NCBI RefSeq assembly: GCF_000720325.1
Contig: NZ_JOJM01000035.1
Location: 1-64,000, forward strand
Source of the DNA: Streptomyces sp. NRRL B-1347
GTDB lineage: Bacteria; Actinomycetota; Actinomycetes; Streptomycetales; Streptomycetaceae
Length of the DNA stretch: 64,000 nucleotides
Direction of reading: 5' to 3'
In this document: in pieces, positions 8,649-17,131 of the stretch
How the letters are laid out: each line of letters starts with the position of its first letter
Numbering within the stretch: the stretch's first letter is position 1
The notes under the pieces: generated by a model
The model's input: only the letters and a program-made list of their open reading frames with translations
Told to the model about the DNA's origin: nothing
Database searches by the model: none
Made by a program: the position numbers and the translations under genes

Positions 8649-10697
8649 GTGTCCAAACTGACCGACGTGCCCAAACGGATCCTCATCGGGCGCGCACTGC
8701 GCAGCGACCGGCTGGGAGAAACGCTCCTGCCGAAGCGCATCGCCCTCCCCGTGTTCGCGTCCGACCCGCTGTCCTCCGTCGCGTACGCGCCCGGCGAGGT
8801 GCTGCTCGTCCTGTCGATCGCGGGCGCGTCGGCGTACCACTACAGCCCCTGGATCGCCGTCGCGGTCGTCGTGCTGATGTTCACCGTCGTGGCGTCGTAC
8901 CGGCAGAACGTGCACGCGTACCCGAGCGGCGGCGGCGACTACGAGGTCGCCAACACCAACCTCGGCCCCAAGGCCGGTCTGACCGTCGCGAGCGCCCTGC
9001 TCGTCGACTACGTCCTGACCGTCGCCGTGTCCATCTCCTCCGGCATCGAGAACCTCGGCTCCGCCGTCCCCTTCGTGGTCGAGCACAAGGTGCTCTGCGC
9101 GGTCGCCGTCATCGTGCTGCTCACGCTGATGAACCTGCGCGGCGTGAAGGAGTCCGGAAAGCTCTTCGCGATCCCGACGTACGTCTTCGTCGTCGGCGTC
9201 TTCCTCATGATCGCCTGGGGCGCCTTCCGCGGCTTCGTCCTCGACGACACCATGAAGGCCCCGACCGCCGACTTCGAGATCAAGGCCGAGCACCAGGGCA
9301 TCGCGGGCTTCGCCCTCGTCTTCCTGCTCCTGCGCGCCTTCTCCTCCGGCTGTGCCGCGCTCACCGGCGTCGAGGCGATCAGCAACGGCGTGCCCGCCTT
9401 CCGCAAGCCCAAGTCCAAGAACGCCGCGACGACGCTCGCGCTCATGGGCGGCCTCGCCGTCACCATGTTCTGCGGCATCATCGGCCTGGCCATGGCGACC
9501 AACGTCCACATGGCCGAGAAGCCCGCCAAGGACCTCCTGGAGAACGGCGCCCCGGTCGGCGGCGACTACGTCCAGAACCCGGTGATCTCACAGGTCGCCG
9601 AGGCGGTCTTCGGTAACGGCAGCTTCCTGTTCATCGTGCTCGCCGCAGCCACCGCGCTCGTCCTCTTCCTCGCCGCCAACACGGCGTACAACGGCTTCCC
9701 GCTGCTCGGTTCGATCCTCGCGCAGGACCGCTATCTGCCGCGCCAGCTGCACACCCGCGGCGACCGCCTCGCGTTCTCCAACGGCATCGTGCTCCTGGCC
9801 GGCGCCGCGGCGCTGCTCGTCTGGGTCTACGGCGCGGACTCGACCCGGCTGATCCAGCTCTACATCGTCGGCGTCTTCGTCTCCTTCACGCTCAGCCAGA
9901 TCGGCATGGTCCGGCACTGGAACCGCCATCTGTCCACGGAGCAGGACCCCGGCAAGCGCCGCCACATGGTCCGCTCCCGCGCGATCAACACCTTCGGCGC
10001 CTTCTTCACCGGCCTGGTCCTGATCGTCGTCCTCGTCACCAAGTTCACGCACGGCGCCTGGGTCGCGCTGCTCGGCATGGTCATCTTCTACGCGACGATG
10101 ACCGCGATCCGCCGCCACTACGACCGGGTCTCCGAGGAGATCGCGGCCCCCGAAGGCCCCACCGACGACAGCGTCCGCCCCTCCCGGGTGCACTCCATCG
10201 TCCTCGTCTCCAAGATCCACAAGCCGACGCTGCGCGCCCTCGCGTACGCCAAGCTGATGCGCACGGACACCCTGGAGGCGCTGAGCGTCAACGTCGACCC
10301 GGCGGAGACCAAGGCCCTGCGCGCCGAGTGGGAGCGACGCGGCATCTCCGTACCGCTGAAGGTCCTCGACTCGCCGTACCGGGAGATCACCCGGCCGATC
10401 ATCGAGTACGTGAAGTCGCTGCGCCGCGAGAGCCCGCGCGACGCGGTGAGCGTGATCATCCCCGAGTACGTGGTCGGCCACTGGTACGAGCACCTCCTGC
10501 ACAACCAGAGCGCGCTGCGCCTGAAGGGGAGGCTGTTGTTCACCCCCGGCGTGATGGTCACCTCCGTCCCCTACCAGCTGGAGTCCTCCGAGGCCGCGAA
10601 GAAGCGGGCCCGCAGGCGGCAGGAGTGGAACGCGCCGGGGTCGGTGCGGCGGGGGCCCGTGGAGAAGCGGGCGAAGGAGAAGAGCGGCAAGGGCTGA
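8649..10697 (+). CDS. APC-superfamily amino acid/cation permease (682 aa)
   Basis: This is a large amino-acid-permease-type protein. It starts VSKLTDVPKRILIGRALRS, then has about 12 membrane helices, beginning PVFASDPLSSVAYAPGEVLLVLSIAGA (the substrate-site helix) and including SSGCAALTGVEAISNGVPAF. A soluble C-terminal domain of about 170 residues (VHSIVLVSKIHKPTLRALAYA ... VIIPEYVVGHWYEHLLHNQSALRLK) resembles a universal-stress fold. GTG 8649 is chosen because the conserved N-terminus begins there; no clear ribosome site precedes it. The gene sits between the TrkA block and the TRAM methyltransferase, a neighbourhood also known in mycobacteria. Its substrate is unknown, and K+ or amino acids are both possible. 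Confidence 0.9.
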   Translation: MSKLTDVPKRILIGRALRSDRLGETLLPKRIALPVFASDPLSSVAYAPGEVLLVLSIAGASAYHYSPWIAVAVVVLMFTVVASYRQNVHAYPSGGGDYEVANTNLGPKAGLTVASALLVDYVLTVAVSISSGIENLGSAVPFVVEHKVLCAVAVIVLLTLMNLRGVKESGKLFAIPTYVFVVGVFLMIAWGAFRGFVLDDTMKAPTADFEIKAEHQGIAGFALVFLLLRAFSSGCAALTGVEAISNGVPAFRKPKSKNAATTLALMGGLAVTMFCGIIGLAMATNVHMAEKPAKDLLENGAPVGGDYVQNPVISQVAEAVFGNGSFLFIVLAAATALVLFLAANTAYNGFPLLGSILAQDRYLPRQLHTRGDRLAFSNGIVLLAGAAALLVWVYGADSTRLIQLYIVGVFVSFTLSQIGMVRHWNRHLSTEQDPGKRRHMVRSRAINTFGAFFTGLVLIVVLVTKFTHGAWVALLGMVIFYATMTAIRRHYDRVSEEIAAPEGPTDDSVRPSRVHSIVLVSKIHKPTLRALAYAKLMRTDTLEALSVNVDPAETKALRAEWERRGISVPLKVLDSPYREITRPIIEYVKSLRRESPRDAVSVIIPEYVVGHWYEHLLHNQSALRLKGRLLFTPGVMVTSVPYQLESSEAAKKRARRRQEWNAPGSVRRGPVEKRAKEKSGKG

Positions 10698-10710
10698 GCG
10701 GGCCCCGGTC

Positions 10711-10787
10711 GGGGCTCCTGGGCGGCCGGGGGTCCTGCGCGGCCCCGGGGGGCTCCTGTGCGGCCCGGGGGGCTCCTGCGGCCCGGG
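10711..10787 (+). repeat. Short G-rich tandem repeat
   Basis: Four imperfect copies of a roughly 18-21-base unit (GGGGCTCCTG then GCGGCC) lie directly after the permease stop. The G-runs could form a G-quadruplex or act as a crude terminator. Confidence 0.6.
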
Positions 10788-10854
10788 CTCGAACGGGGCG
10801 CTCCTCTTGTGGGGGCGTCCCGCGCGGCCCGAGTACGCCTTCCGTGTGCCTGAG

Positions 10855-10907
10855 TGAGCGGCCGGACGACACCCACGTAGACTGGTGGGCTGTTGTCCGG
10901 CCGCTCA
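10855..10907. promoter_or_regulatory. Long inverted repeat over the methyltransferase promoter
   Basis: Perfect 13-base arms (TGAGCGGCCGGAC at 10855 and its complement at 10895) enclose a second stem (CCCAC at 10872, GTGGG at 10885). A -10-like TAGACT sits at 10878-10883 in the loop, placing the likely transcript start about 45 bases before the gene at 10936. Confidence 0.55.
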
Positions 10908-10935
10908 TCCCTTGACGTTGTGGAGTCACCCCGCC

Positions 10936-12267
10936 ATGCAGGCAGAACCGAAGAACTCACTGGTGGGGGAGGAGTACGAGGTCGAGGTCGGCCCCGTCGC
11001 CCACGGCGGCCACTGCATCGCCCGTACGGCCGAGGGCCGCGTCCTCTTCGTCCGCCACACCCTGCCCGGCGAGAAGGTCGTCGCGCGCGTCACGGAGGGC
11101 GACGAGTCCTCCCGCTTCCTGCGCGCGGACGCGGTGACGGTCCTCGAGCCGGCCAAGGACCGGGTGACGGCCCCCTGCCCCTACTCCGGCCCCGGCCGCT
11201 GCGGCGGCTGCGACTGGCAGCACGCCAAGCCGGGCGCGCAGCGCCGCCTCAAGGGCGAGGTCATCGCCGAGCAGCTCAAGCACCTCGCCGGGCTCACCCC
11301 GGAGGAGGCGGGCTGGGACGGCACGGTCATGCCCGCGGAGGGCGACAAGCTCCCGGCGGGCGAGGTCCCGCAGTGGCGCACCCGCGTCCAGTACGCGGTG
11401 GACGCCGAGTCCGGCCGGGCAGGCCTGCGCCGCCACCGCTCCCACGAGATCGAGCCGGTCGACCACTGCATGATCGCCGCGCAGGGCGTCAGCGAGCTGG
11501 GCATCGAGCAGCGCGGCTGGGCGGGCATGGAGTCCGTCGAGGCCATCGCGGCGACGGGCTCCCAGGACCGCCAGGTCATCCTGACCCCCCGGCCCGGCGC
11601 CCGCCTCCCCATCGTCGAACTCGACAAGCCGGTCTCGGTCATGCGCGTCGGCGAGAAGGACGGCGGCGTCCACCGCGTCCACGGCCGCCCCTTCGTCCGC
11701 GAGCGCGCGGACGGCCGCACGTACCGCGTCGGCAGCGGCGGCTTCTGGCAGGTCCACCCGAAGGCGGCGGACACGCTGGTGACGGCGGTCATGCAGGGCC
11801 TCTTCCCGCGCAAGGGCGAGACGGCCCTCGACCTGTACTGCGGCGTGGGCCTCTTCGCGGGCGCCATCGCCGACCGCGTCGGCGACGAGGGCGCCGTCCT
11901 CGGCATCGAGTCCTCCAAGCGCGCCGTCGAGGACGCCCGCCACAACCTCGCCGCCTTCGACCGCGTCCGCATCGAACAGGGCAAGGTCGAGTCCGTCCTC
12001 CCGCGCACCGGCATCACCGAGGTCGACGTCATCGTCCTCGACCCGCCCCGCGCAGGCGCGGGCAAGCAGACGGTCCGCCACCTGGCGGGCCTGGGCGCGC
12101 GACGCATCGCCTACGTGGCCTGCGACCCGGCCGCACTGGCCCGGGACCTGGGGTACTTCCGGGAGGGCGGGTACCGGGTGCGGATGCTGCGGGCGTTCGA
12201 TCTGTTTCCGATGACGCATCATGTGGAGTGCGTGGCGATCCTGGAGCCGACGGAGAAGCGCCGCTGA
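10936..12267 (+). CDS. Class I SAM-dependent RNA methyltransferase with TRAM domain (443 aa)
   Basis: It probably methylates C5 of a uridine in rRNA or tRNA (TrmA/RlmCD group). The N-terminal TRAM domain spans about residues 8-65 (YEVEVGPVAHGGHCIA). An iron-sulfur-type cysteine cluster follows (CPYSGPGRCGGC). The Rossmann fold has motif I DLYCGVGLFAG, the DPPRAGAG motif, and CDPAALARDL, whose Cys fits the catalytic nucleophile. The ATG at 10936 is taken over an upstream in-frame start because the TRAM domain begins soon after. The target base cannot be read from the sequence. Confidence 0.93.
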   Translation: MQAEPKNSLVGEEYEVEVGPVAHGGHCIARTAEGRVLFVRHTLPGEKVVARVTEGDESSRFLRADAVTVLEPAKDRVTAPCPYSGPGRCGGCDWQHAKPGAQRRLKGEVIAEQLKHLAGLTPEEAGWDGTVMPAEGDKLPAGEVPQWRTRVQYAVDAESGRAGLRRHRSHEIEPVDHCMIAAQGVSELGIEQRGWAGMESVEAIAATGSQDRQVILTPRPGARLPIVELDKPVSVMRVGEKDGGVHRVHGRPFVRERADGRTYRVGSGGFWQVHPKAADTLVTAVMQGLFPRKGETALDLYCGVGLFAGAIADRVGDEGAVLGIESSKRAVEDARHNLAAFDRVRIEQGKVESVLPRTGITEVDVIVLDPPRAGAGKQTVRHLAGLGARRIAYVACDPAALARDLGYFREGGYRVRMLRAFDLFPMTHHVECVAILEPTEKRR

Positions 12268-12375
12268 CCTGTTGGTGATCCTCGGCCGGCGCTCGTTCTG
12301 AGCGGGCGTCGGGTGGGTCGCTGCGTGGCGTTCGGCGTCGTTGTGGCCACCCGCAGGGTCGGCCGGGCTGCGAGG

Positions 12376-12489
12376 TACGCTCGGACGCATCGTCAACGCG
12401 GCCCGACGGGCTTCCGCTCCACCCCGGTGGAGTCTCGAAGGACACGCCCCTACCCGCGCGAGTCACTTCGTGCTGCCTAGGGGAAGTCC
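12376..12489 (+). promoter_or_regulatory. Promoter and structured leader of the first DUF2075 gene
   Basis: A -10-like TACGCT (12376-12381) is followed by an 18-base block, GCGGCCCGACGGGCTTCC (12398-12415), that is identical to one before the second DUF2075 gene. A hairpin at 12457-12472 (CGCGAG, loop TCAC, TTCGTG with two G-U pairs) follows, then the ribosome site AGGGGA at 12479. The segment is clearly paralogous to 14520-14611. Confidence 0.65.
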
Positions 12490-14418
12490 TTGCTGTTCCG
12501 CGCGTCCGCGAAAACGGTCGCTGTCATGGCGCTCGACACGTCGCTCTACCACCACCTCGCCGAGCAGTTCGCCCATGCGCACGGCTACCGGCCGGGTGCT
12601 TCGGAGGCGCGTTCCTGGGAACGGAGCCTGCCCGCGTTGGCCGCCGTGCTCAACGACGCGGGGCTGGGCGGCGTCGAGGTCATGATCGAGTACGCGCTGC
12701 CGCTGAACAGCAAGCGCGCCGACGTCGTGCTCGCCGGGGAGCATCCGGTGACGAACGAGCCGTCGTACGTCGTCGTGGAGCTCAAGCAGTGGAGCCAGGC
12801 CGAACCCGACGAGGACGACCTCGCCCTGTGCCGCGTCGACGCCTACGCGCACCCGGTGCTCAACCCCGTCGAGCAGGTGCGGCGCTACCGCGAGTACCTC
12901 CTCCACTTCAATGGCGCGGTCGCCGAACACCCCGGTCGCGTCAGCGGGGTGGCGTTCCTCCACAACGCCACCGAGTTCGGTGTCGGAGCGCTGCGCGCGA
13001 TCGAGCGGGACGACCACGGCCAGCTGTTCACCGCCGAACGGCGGGGGGAGTTCATCGACTACCTCCGCGCCAGGCTCAGCGCCGATCGTCCCGGAGCCCA
13101 CGCGGCCGACCAACTGCTGGCGGGCAAGGCCGCCCCGTCCAGGCAGTTGATGGCGGTCGCGGCCCGAGAAGTGCGGGAGCGGGAGGAGTTCGTCCTCCTC
13201 GACGAACAACAAGTCGCCTACCGGCTGGTGCTCAACGCCGTGCGCAAGGCCAAGCGGTCCGACCACAAGGAAGTCGTGGTGGTCACCGGTGGGCCCGGCA
13301 CCGGCAAGAGCGTCATCGCGCTCTCCTTGCTCGGTGAGCTGTACCGGCAGGGTGTCCCCGCGCTGCACGCCACCGGCTCCCAGTCGTTCACCAAGACGAT
13401 GCGGAAGGTGGCGGGTGCGCGGAAGCGGGAGGTGCAGGAGCTGTTCAAGTACTTCAACAGCTTCATGACGACGGAGAAGAACAGCCTCGACGTCCTCCTG
13501 TGCGACGAGGCCCATCGCATCCGGGAGTCGTCGGCCAACCGCTACACGCCCGCGGCCCACCGCACCGGCGGACGGCAGATCGACGAACTCATCGACGCCG
13601 CCCGGGTCCCCGTCTTCCTCCTGGACGAACACCAGGTGGTGCGCCCCGGTGAGATGGGCACCGTGGACGAGATCAAGGCGGCAGCGGCGGCGAAGGGCCT
13701 GGACTGCCATGTCGTGCCGCTGGCAAGCCAGTTCCGCTGCGGCGGCAGCGACGCGTATCTGCGGTGGGTGGTACGACTGCTGGGTCTGGAGCCCGGCGGC
13801 CCGGTGGTGTGGGAGCCCGACGACCGCATGAGCTTGCTGGTCGCGGAGAGCCCGGCGGAGATGGAAGCCTTTCTCCAGGCGCGCCGAGCCCGGAACCACA
13901 GCGCGCGCGTGTCCGCCGGCTACTGCTGGCGCTGGTCCCCGGAGCCCAGGCCCGGTGAACCGCTGCCCGCCGACGTCGTCATCGGTGACTGGGCTCGCCC
14001 CTGGAACCTGCGAGGGGACCGTTCCGTGGCCGGTGCGCCCCCGGCCGCGCTCTGGGCCACCGACCCGGCGGGTTTCGGACAGGTCGGCTGCGTGTACACG
14101 GCCCAGGGGTTCGAGTACGACTGGTCCGGCGTCATCATCGGCCCCGACCTGGTCTGGCGTGGGGACCGCTGGGTGACGGACCGCACGGCGTCCAAGGATC
14201 CGGTCTTCAAGAGGACCACGCCCGACGCCGACGTGGACCGTCTCATCCGCAACACCTACAAGGTGCTGCTGACCCGGGGAATGATCGGCACGATCGTGTA
14301 CTCGACGGACGCGGAGACGCGGGAGAAGCTCCGGGAGTTGGCGGGTGACCGTCCGGAGGGCGGTACTGCCACGGTCAGTGGCTCCCCGGAGTGCCGCACC
14401 GCGTCGAGCCAGGTGTGA
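12490..14418 (+). CDS. DUF2075 helicase with nuclease-like N-terminus, copy 1 (642 aa)
   Basis: This is a two-part protein. Residues 1-130 resemble a PD-(D/E)xK nuclease core: E67, D78 in RADVVL, and E97-L98-K99 in VVVELKQWS. From about residue 230 comes an SF1-type ATPase of the DUF2075/Schlafen-like group: Walker A TGGPGTGKS (K273), Walker B CDEAHR (D339, E340), LLDEHQVVRPGE, SQFRCGGSDAYLRWV, CVYTAQGFEYDW, and a final VLLTRGMIGTIVYS. It starts at TTG 12490 because AGGGGA lies six bases upstream and the conserved LLFRASA segment needs it; ATG 12526 is the alternative. Phage defence is a plausible role for such proteins but is inferred. A paralogue follows after 196 bases. Confidence 0.88.
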   Translation: MLFRASAKTVAVMALDTSLYHHLAEQFAHAHGYRPGASEARSWERSLPALAAVLNDAGLGGVEVMIEYALPLNSKRADVVLAGEHPVTNEPSYVVVELKQWSQAEPDEDDLALCRVDAYAHPVLNPVEQVRRYREYLLHFNGAVAEHPGRVSGVAFLHNATEFGVGALRAIERDDHGQLFTAERRGEFIDYLRARLSADRPGAHAADQLLAGKAAPSRQLMAVAAREVREREEFVLLDEQQVAYRLVLNAVRKAKRSDHKEVVVVTGGPGTGKSVIALSLLGELYRQGVPALHATGSQSFTKTMRKVAGARKREVQELFKYFNSFMTTEKNSLDVLLCDEAHRIRESSANRYTPAAHRTGGRQIDELIDAARVPVFLLDEHQVVRPGEMGTVDEIKAAAAAKGLDCHVVPLASQFRCGGSDAYLRWVVRLLGLEPGGPVVWEPDDRMSLLVAESPAEMEAFLQARRARNHSARVSAGYCWRWSPEPRPGEPLPADVVIGDWARPWNLRGDRSVAGAPPAALWATDPAGFGQVGCVYTAQGFEYDWSGVIIGPDLVWRGDRWVTDRTASKDPVFKRTTPDADVDRLIRNTYKVLLTRGMIGTIVYSTDAETREKLRELAGDRPEGGTATVSGSPECRTASSQV

Positions 14419-14519
14419 ACCGCTGCGCGTCCCCGGTGCCGGGGGCGTGATCCGGCCACGACGTCCGTCGTTCGGACCGCGAGTGGCGGATGTCGCTTCT
14501 CGGCGAGCGTCGGTGTTCC

Positions 14520-14611
14520 TATGATCGCCGATACCGGTTGCGGCCCGACGGGCTTCCCCACGAGGACACGCCCCCACCCGCACGAGTCACTCGTGCCCTG
14601 GGGGGAACCAT
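14520..14611 (+). promoter_or_regulatory. Promoter and structured leader of the second DUF2075 gene
   Basis: A -10 box TATGAT (14520-14525) is followed by the same 18-base block (14540-14557). A perfect palindromic hairpin then lies at 14581-14595 (CACGAG, TCA, CTCGTG), and GGGGGGAA precedes GTG 14615. Compared with the first leader, stem positions differ but pairing is kept (G-U becomes A-U, G-U becomes G-C), as expected if the RNA fold matters. Confidence 0.65.
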
Positions 14612-14614
14612 CTC

Positions 14615-16735
14615 GTGTCCATGCTCCTGCTGAAACTGGCGGCGCAGGATCTGCTCAGCCTGAACGCGAGGCGCCGCATGGTGCCGCACCTCGCCGCCAG
14701 ATGGCGGCACTTCCGAGGGGGTGACGCCTCGCTGACGGAACGTTCCGCGTGGGCGGAGAGCCTGGTCAGCCTCGCGAACGACCTGGTCGCCGCGGGGCGC
14801 GGCAACGTCGAGATGATCGTCGAGTGCGCCGCCACGCTCGACGAGACCGACCGGCCGGGTGATCCTCGGCTCATCGACGTCGTTCTCGTAGGGCAGCATC
14901 CGCAGGAACACCGGCTGTCGGTGCAACTCGTCGAGTTGAAGCGGTGGTCGCTGGTGACCCGGGTGGAGCAGGCCACCGCGGAGGTCGTGCACGTTCCGGG
15001 AATGGGCAGGAAGAAGCACCCTGTCCTGCAACTGCGCGAGTACTACGAGGCTTTCACCGGCGGCAGGGGGCCGCTCCACGGGCTCGCGTTCGAGTGCGGC
15101 GGCTTCGCCTATCTGCACAACGCCACGGACGACTCCGTACGGCCCCTGACCGACATCGACGCGCCGACCGGCCCCTATGCCCACGTGTACACGTACGACG
15201 GGCGCGAACGGCTGCTGGCCGATCTCCGCGAGAACTTCGCTGCGGAGGGCGGCGCCTCGGCCGCGGAGCTGCTCCTGCAGCGGATGGGCCTGCGCAACAC
15301 GCCCCTGCTCGACGCCATGATCCGGTCGCGCGGGGACGACAGCGTCTTCACCCTGCGGGGGCGCCAGAGGGCCGTCGCCGAGCAGGTCATGGACACGGCG
15401 GCCAAGGTGCTCCCGGACCCTCGACGCCCCGCCCTCATACCCGACGAGCGGCGGGTGGTCTTCCTGGTGACCGGCGGGGCCGGAACCGGCAAGAGCGCCA
15501 TCGGTCTGCAGGTCAAGGCGGAGCTGGAGGCCCAGGGCCGGTCGGTCAAGTACGCCAGCGGCAGCCGGGCGTTCAACGGCGCGATCCAGGAGCACGTGGG
15601 TTACGGGGACCGGGAGTTCAAGGAGACCTTCACCTACTTCCACAGCTTCGTGACGACCCCCGACCCGCCGCTGGACGTGCTGATCTGCGATGAGGCACAC
15701 CGCCTTCGGGACCGTTCGACCAGCAGGTTCTGGAAGCCCGAACAGCAGGGCACACGGCCGCAGGTGGACGAGCTCCTCGACGCCTCCCGGCTGACCGTGT
15801 TCTTCCTGGACGAGGCGCAGACCGTACGGCCGAACGAGGTCGGTACGGTCGGCCTGATCGAGGAGGCGGCACGGCGGAACGACGCGCAACTCGTGCGGTA
15901 CGGCCTTCGGGAGCAGTTCCGGTGCGGCGGCAGTGACGCCTACATCCGCTGGGTGCGTGCCGTGCTGGGGGTGACGGATGAGGCGCCGGAGCAGTGGACA
16001 CCGGACGGGCTCATGCACGTGGAGGTGGCGGACACCCCGGAGGAACTCGAACACGTCATTCGTACCGAGGCAGGGGAAGGCGCGTCCGCCCGCATGGTCG
16101 CCGGCTACTGCTGGCCCTGGACGAAGCCGCTCGGCAAGGAGAAGCGGCTGGAGGCCGACGTGCGCATCGGCGGCTGGCACCGGCCGTGGAACGCGGACAG
16201 CGACAGCTTCTGCGCGGACGGCGCGCCCCCGTCGAAGATCTGGTCCGTGCACGAGAACGGCCTCGGCCAGATCGGCTGCGTGTACACGGCGCAGGGGCTG
16301 GAGTGGGACTGGTGCGGTGTGATCATGGGCGAGGACATGGTGTGGCGCGACGGCCGGTGGCTGTTCCGCCGGGGCAAGGCGTGTGAGGGCCCGGAGCGGG
16401 GGATCAAGCGGGTCGACGCACCCGGTTCGTTCGATCCGAAGGTGAGGGCGTCGAGCGTCGACGACGACGAGTTCGCCCGGCTCGTGCGGCATGCCTACCA
16501 CGTCCTGATGACCCGGGCGAGCCGTGCGACGGTGCTGTATTCCACGGACGAGGAGACGCGTGCTTACCTGAAGGAACGTGTCGGCCTGGTCGAGTTCCAC
16601 GGGCTGCGTCCCACCTGGGAGAACCTGCCGCAGGAGGCTCGGACACCGCATCAGCCCCGACCGCGAAGAGGCAGGCGTCCCCGCCGGAACCGCAATGTGC
16701 CGGGGGCGCAAGGACCTGAGATGCGGCTGTTCTGA
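14615..16735 (+). CDS. DUF2075 helicase with nuclease-like N-terminus, copy 2 (706 aa)
   Basis: This is a diverged paralogue of the gene before it, with the same order of parts. The nuclease-like core has D88 in LIDVVL and E107-L108-K109 in LVELKRWS. The ATPase has Walker A TGGAGTGKS (K293), Walker B CDEAHR (D359, E360), FFLDEAQTVRPNE, QFRCGGSDAYIRWV, CVYTAQGLEWDW and a terminal VLMTRASRATVLYS. The C-terminus adds a basic tail (PRPRRGRRPRRNR) absent from copy 1, perhaps for nucleic-acid binding. GTG 14615 has GGGGGGAA at good spacing. All key residues are intact in both copies, so both look active. Substrate and trigger are unknown. Confidence 0.88.
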   Translation: MSMLLLKLAAQDLLSLNARRRMVPHLAARWRHFRGGDASLTERSAWAESLVSLANDLVAAGRGNVEMIVECAATLDETDRPGDPRLIDVVLVGQHPQEHRLSVQLVELKRWSLVTRVEQATAEVVHVPGMGRKKHPVLQLREYYEAFTGGRGPLHGLAFECGGFAYLHNATDDSVRPLTDIDAPTGPYAHVYTYDGRERLLADLRENFAAEGGASAAELLLQRMGLRNTPLLDAMIRSRGDDSVFTLRGRQRAVAEQVMDTAAKVLPDPRRPALIPDERRVVFLVTGGAGTGKSAIGLQVKAELEAQGRSVKYASGSRAFNGAIQEHVGYGDREFKETFTYFHSFVTTPDPPLDVLICDEAHRLRDRSTSRFWKPEQQGTRPQVDELLDASRLTVFFLDEAQTVRPNEVGTVGLIEEAARRNDAQLVRYGLREQFRCGGSDAYIRWVRAVLGVTDEAPEQWTPDGLMHVEVADTPEELEHVIRTEAGEGASARMVAGYCWPWTKPLGKEKRLEADVRIGGWHRPWNADSDSFCADGAPPSKIWSVHENGLGQIGCVYTAQGLEWDWCGVIMGEDMVWRDGRWLFRRGKACEGPERGIKRVDAPGSFDPKVRASSVDDDEFARLVRHAYHVLMTRASRATVLYSTDEETRAYLKERVGLVEFHGLRPTWENLPQEARTPHQPRPRRGRRPRRNRNVPGAQGPEMRLF

Positions 16736-16760
16736 CCGACGCTGATCGCGGCACGGTGGA

Positions 16761-16785
16761 GTGGCGGGCTCTCCGGGCCCGCCAC
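16761..16785. terminator. Hairpin between the DUF2075 gene and the small reverse gene
   Basis: A 9-bp perfect stem (GTGGCGGGC with GCCCGCCAC) and a 7-base loop lie between two converging genes, so it may serve both. Confidence 0.6.
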
Positions 16786-16794
16786 CTGCCTGGG

Positions 16795-16923
16795 TCAGAA
16801 GACCAGGCGCGCTGCCGCGATCAGGCACGCCACCATGAGGTTGGTGACGACACCTACGGCGACGTCGGCCAGGATCTCGCGAAGCCGGTGACGACGTGCA
16901 GGCTTGTACTCAACGGGGTTCAT
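16795..16923 (-). CDS. Very small membrane-anchored protein, possibly DUF6408 (42 aa)
   Basis: The frame was read by hand from the reverse strand: ATG at 16923, TGA at 16795. The protein starts MNPVEYKPARRHRLREIL and continues as a single hydrophobic helix (VAVGVVTNLMVACLIAA) ending ARLVF. GAGGAG lies ten bases upstream. The shape, a basic head plus one helix, and the wording resemble the Streptomyces DUF6408 family as I remember it. The function is unknown. It lies tail to tail with the second DUF2075 gene and may be a partner in the same insert. Confidence 0.7.
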   Translation of the reverse strand: MNPVEYKPARRHRLREILADVAVGVVTNLMVACLIAAARLVF

Positions 16924-16988
16924 GCGGCAACCACTCCTCGGTATGAGCTGGGAATGGCAGGGATCGCCCTACCGGGCATCCGCACTCA

Positions 16989-17009
16989 CACCACGTGCGA
17001 CACGTGGTG
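16989..17009. promoter_or_regulatory. Perfect palindrome upstream of the small protein
   Basis: The arms are 9 bases (CACCACGTG and CACGTGGTG) around CGA. It lies 66 bases before the small-gene start and 123 bases past the end of the response-regulator gene. It could be an operator for the former or a terminator for the latter. Confidence 0.5.
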
Positions 17010-17131
17010 GAAACCACTCGACAGCCGACCGAGTAGAGGCACCTGAACACCGCCGTCGTACCCTCCGGGAAGGTGCGCAGCGTCAACAACAGTAGTACAC
17101 GGCCGAGTTGGGCGGCAGCCGCGGGCTGAGG

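Noticed and set aside
12463..16828. Large reverse-strand frames opposite the DUF2075 genes
   Set aside because: The forward strand has complete helicase motifs in both genes; the reverse frames are compositional shadows.
12268..17131. Prophage or integrative element around the DUF2075 genes
   Set aside because: No integrase, excisionase, tRNA end or flanking direct repeat was found.
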